Under the pieces are notes generated by a model, which was not told the DNA's origin, ran no database searches, and saw only the letters and a list, made by a program, of their open reading frames with translations. DNA of 6,297 bases from a bacterium (GTDB taxonomy: Bacteria > Planctomycetota > Phycisphaerae > Phycisphaerales > UBA1924), in contig NVSM01000010.1 of NCBI GenBank assembly GCA_002401225.1, positions 2,328 through 8,624 on the forward strand, written 5' to 3'. Below, piece by piece: positions 5,122 to 6,297 of this stretch (positions are counted from its first letter, which is position 1; the number at the start of each line of letters is the position of its first letter). The position numbers and the translations under genes are program-made.

Positions 5122-5333
5122 GCGGCTTCCTGGTGTAGGCGTTGTTTGTTGATTCGGCGGTGGACTCGGGCGGTGTGGGCTTTGTACCAGGGGGTGAGGG
5201 TGTCGTGTTTTCCCAGGGCTTTTCGGGATTGGGTGAATCTATTGGAGGGGCGGCCGTCGCGGAGATCGCGGGCGAGGGTGTGATGGTCGTTGGCGTTGAA
5301 TTCGACGAATCCTGATCGTGTTGTGCGGGCCAT
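5118..5333 (-). CDS. Small basic hypothetical protein (71 aa)
   Basis: Not recognised. It begins MARTTRSGFVEFNANDHHTL and is rich in Arg, Lys and His, especially toward the C-terminus (KAHTARVHRRINKQRLHQ), which would suit binding to nucleic acid or to an acidic partner. ATG 5333 is preferred for its GGAG site 8 bases upstream. An in-frame ATG at 5390 overlaps the stop of the preceding DnaA-like gene (ATGA) and would add 19 residues, MTIVFYPLIFTSTHHGDPF, but has no ribosome binding site. The stop overlaps the ATG of the 44-residue ORF. Part of the run of small early-type phage genes. Confidence 0.6.
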   Translation of the reverse strand: MARTTRSGFVEFNANDHHTLARDLRDGRPSNRFTQSRKALGKHDTLTPWYKAHTARVHRRINKQRLHQEAA

Positions 5334-5386
5334 AAATGGGTCTCCGTGATGGGTTGAGGTGAAAATGAGCGGGTAAAACACGATGG

Positions 5387-5770
5387 TCATGCGGCGTTGG
5401 CCGATGACCGGCGTGATGTTGGTTCTTGGGAGGCTTCGCGGGCACGGTTGCACACCCAGCGGGTGTAATCGCGTGCGTCGATAGCCTGGGGGATATAGGC
5501 TTTGATGGCCTGGTCGTAATCGCCAGCCAGAAGCCGATCGTTTGCGGTCATGATGGTGGAATGGTTCCTTTTATGGAGCTTCCACGCGATATCTGGGAAC
5601 GACAGGTCGGTGCATGATCTGAGCGCGTGGACAATCATCGCCCGAGCCATTGGTAGCGGCTCGTAACGGTGCTTTGAGAGCAGATCATCCATCAGAATGC
5701 CCAAATCAGACACGACTATTTTGATGATCAGCTGGGCATCGATAGGTTGGTAGGTGTTTTTATTCGACAT
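5387..5770 (-). CDS. DnaA domain IV-like DNA-binding protein without AAA+ domain
   Basis: A 127-residue protein whose residues 20-80 follow the DnaA C-terminal (DnaA-box-binding) domain. GILMDDLLSKHRYEPLPMAR (24-43) matches the 'dLlskkR..vrPRqiA' helix. Then come TDLSFPDIAWKL (54-65), matching 'T.lSlpeIg..F', and KRNHSTIMTANDRL (67-80), matching the signature 'gRDHTTV.hA...i'. The key His70-Ser-Thr is kept; Asp is replaced by Asn. There is no Walker motif, so it cannot act as an initiator by itself. It might bind DnaA boxes in phage or host DNA, compete with host DnaA, or regulate transcription. ATG 5770 is preferred over ATG 5860 because GGGGAAG precedes it closely; it overlaps the preceding gene by 11 bases. 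The C-terminal tail (about 112-127) is probably disordered. Confidence 0.82.
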   Translation of the reverse strand: MSNKNTYQPIDAQLIIKIVVSDLGILMDDLLSKHRYEPLPMARAMIVHALRSCTDLSFPDIAWKLHKRNHSTIMTANDRLLAGDYDQAIKAYIPQAIDARDYTRWVCNRAREASQEPTSRRSSANAA

Positions 5771-6176
5771 TGACTTCCCCCTTGGTGAGTTCGAGCATGC
5801 CGATGATGTATGCCTCGAATCTGAATGCAGATTTGAAGCCCAAACCTTCCGCAGCTGCAATCAGTTGGCCAGAGCCAAGTGCCATGGTCAAATCAAGCAA
5901 CCGGGTGTCCGTTCGCATGCCGATTTGTTTGGCGATCGCGTCTCGGCAAGCCGTTTCGGATCGTCCAAACCTTCCGCAATGCTGCGTCATGATCCTGGCA
6001 ATGACGACACGGGCAAGCCGAACCTTTGGGCTGTTGTATGCGAAGTCTGTGAGGTCGTTACGGGCGATGTTTAGCTCATCGAGTACCAAAGATTCAACCC
6101 GTTTTGAGTCGAATCGTGGCGTGTTGGTGATTTCATCACGCGTCATTGCTTTGGTCATCAGCTTGGTGGCTTTCAT
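5760..6176 (-). CDS. Hypothetical protein, possible distant DnaA domain IV-like fold (138 aa)
   Basis: Not firmly recognised. Residues about 28-84 have a pattern recalling its downstream neighbour: ESLVLDELNIARNDLTDFAY (28-47), then SPKVRLARVVIARIMTQHCG (49-68) in the place of the 'PRqiAmyl.R' helix, then a helix with RSETACRDAIAKQI (72-85). The DHTTV signature itself is not evident, so homology is only suspected. The C-terminal half (95-138) is helical and hydrophobic, with AAAEGLGFKSAFRFEAYIIG. ATG 6176 is chosen over ATG 6245 because AAGGAAG lies upstream with a short spacer and because the ATG overlaps the stop of the preceding frame (ATGA). It overlaps the downstream DnaA-like gene by 11 bases, suggesting joint expression. 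Confidence 0.7.
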   Translation of the reverse strand: MKATKLMTKAMTRDEITNTPRFDSKRVESLVLDELNIARNDLTDFAYNSPKVRLARVVIARIMTQHCGRFGRSETACRDAIAKQIGMRTDTRLLDLTMALGSGQLIAAAEGLGFKSAFRFEAYIIGMLELTKGEVNVE

Positions 6177-6297
6177 GATGATTCTTCCTTTGAAGTGGTG
6201 GATTTGTTGACGCTCGAATACTCGCCGAAGTCGACGGCCAGCCATCGCAATCGGCGGTTGCAGAACATGATGTTGTGATGATGCTCGTCGGTATCGG
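6173..6297 (-). CDS. C-terminal fragment of an unidentified protein (40 aa visible)
   Basis: The minus-strand frame is open from the right edge and ends with TGA at 6175-6173, overlapping the ATG of the next gene. The visible residues include DTDEHHHNIMFCNRRLRWLA and then VDFGEYSSVNKSTTSKEESS. The ATGA junction and the Ser/Lys/Glu-rich tail make this the most likely of the three minus-strand frames. Too little is present to name it. Confidence 0.55.
   Translation of the reverse strand, partial: DTDEHHHNIMFCNRRLRWLAVDFGEYSSVNKSTTSKEESS

Noticed and set aside
5770..6210. Plus-strand open frame of 146 codons
   Set aside because: Antisense to the 138-residue gene, which has a good ribosome binding site and coupled neighbours on the minus strand.
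1..6297. CRISPR array, tRNA, rRNA or insertion sequence
   Set aside because: No regularly spaced direct repeats, no cloverleaf with a TTCGA-type arm, and no transposase motifs were seen on either strand.

Overview
The window is a stretch of tailed-phage or prophage DNA. Every gene I can support lies on the minus strand, so it reads from right to left. The key marker is the N-terminal 354 residues of a terminase large subunit at the left edge, with Walker A, Walker B and the start of the nuclease domain. The host cannot be named with confidence. Clear AGGA/GGAG ribosome binding sites and about 55-60% G+C in the phage genes indicate a bacterium. The cysteine cluster in the terminase and the ATPase-acetyltransferase fusion would suit a planctomycete-like or other environmental lineage, but that is a weak guess.

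Right part (6297 to about 4987): the C-terminal end of an unidentified protein, two consecutive small proteins of which the second clearly resembles DnaA domain IV (the DnaA-box-binding domain) without any AAA+ ATPase, a basic 71-residue protein, and a 44-residue ORF. Several of these are joined by 4-base ATGA stop/start overlaps.

Middle part (4986 to 3374): a markedly more AT-rich island with its own promoter and a perfect 14-bp palindrome. It encodes a three-gene toxin-antitoxin-chaperone (TAC) operon: a 118-residue putative toxin of uncertain family, an MqsA-type antitoxin (two CxxC pairs, then a helix-turn-helix) with an extra C-terminal tail, and a SecB-like chaperone whose start codon overlaps the antitoxin stop. 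The antitoxin ends in YALAA, the same last five residues as the E. coli tmRNA (ssrA) degradation tag. This suggests how it works: the tail both exposes a ClpXP-type degron and serves as the chaperone-binding (ChAD) segment, so that loss of the chaperone, for example on phage infection, frees the toxin.

Left part (3142 to 1): a protein with two helix-turn-helix segments (possible small terminase or regulator), a fusion of an ABC-type ATPase with a GNAT acetyltransferase of the COG2401 kind, a 63-residue protein overlapping its end, and the terminase. The TAC operon thus sits like a moron cassette between a small-gene block and the packaging block.
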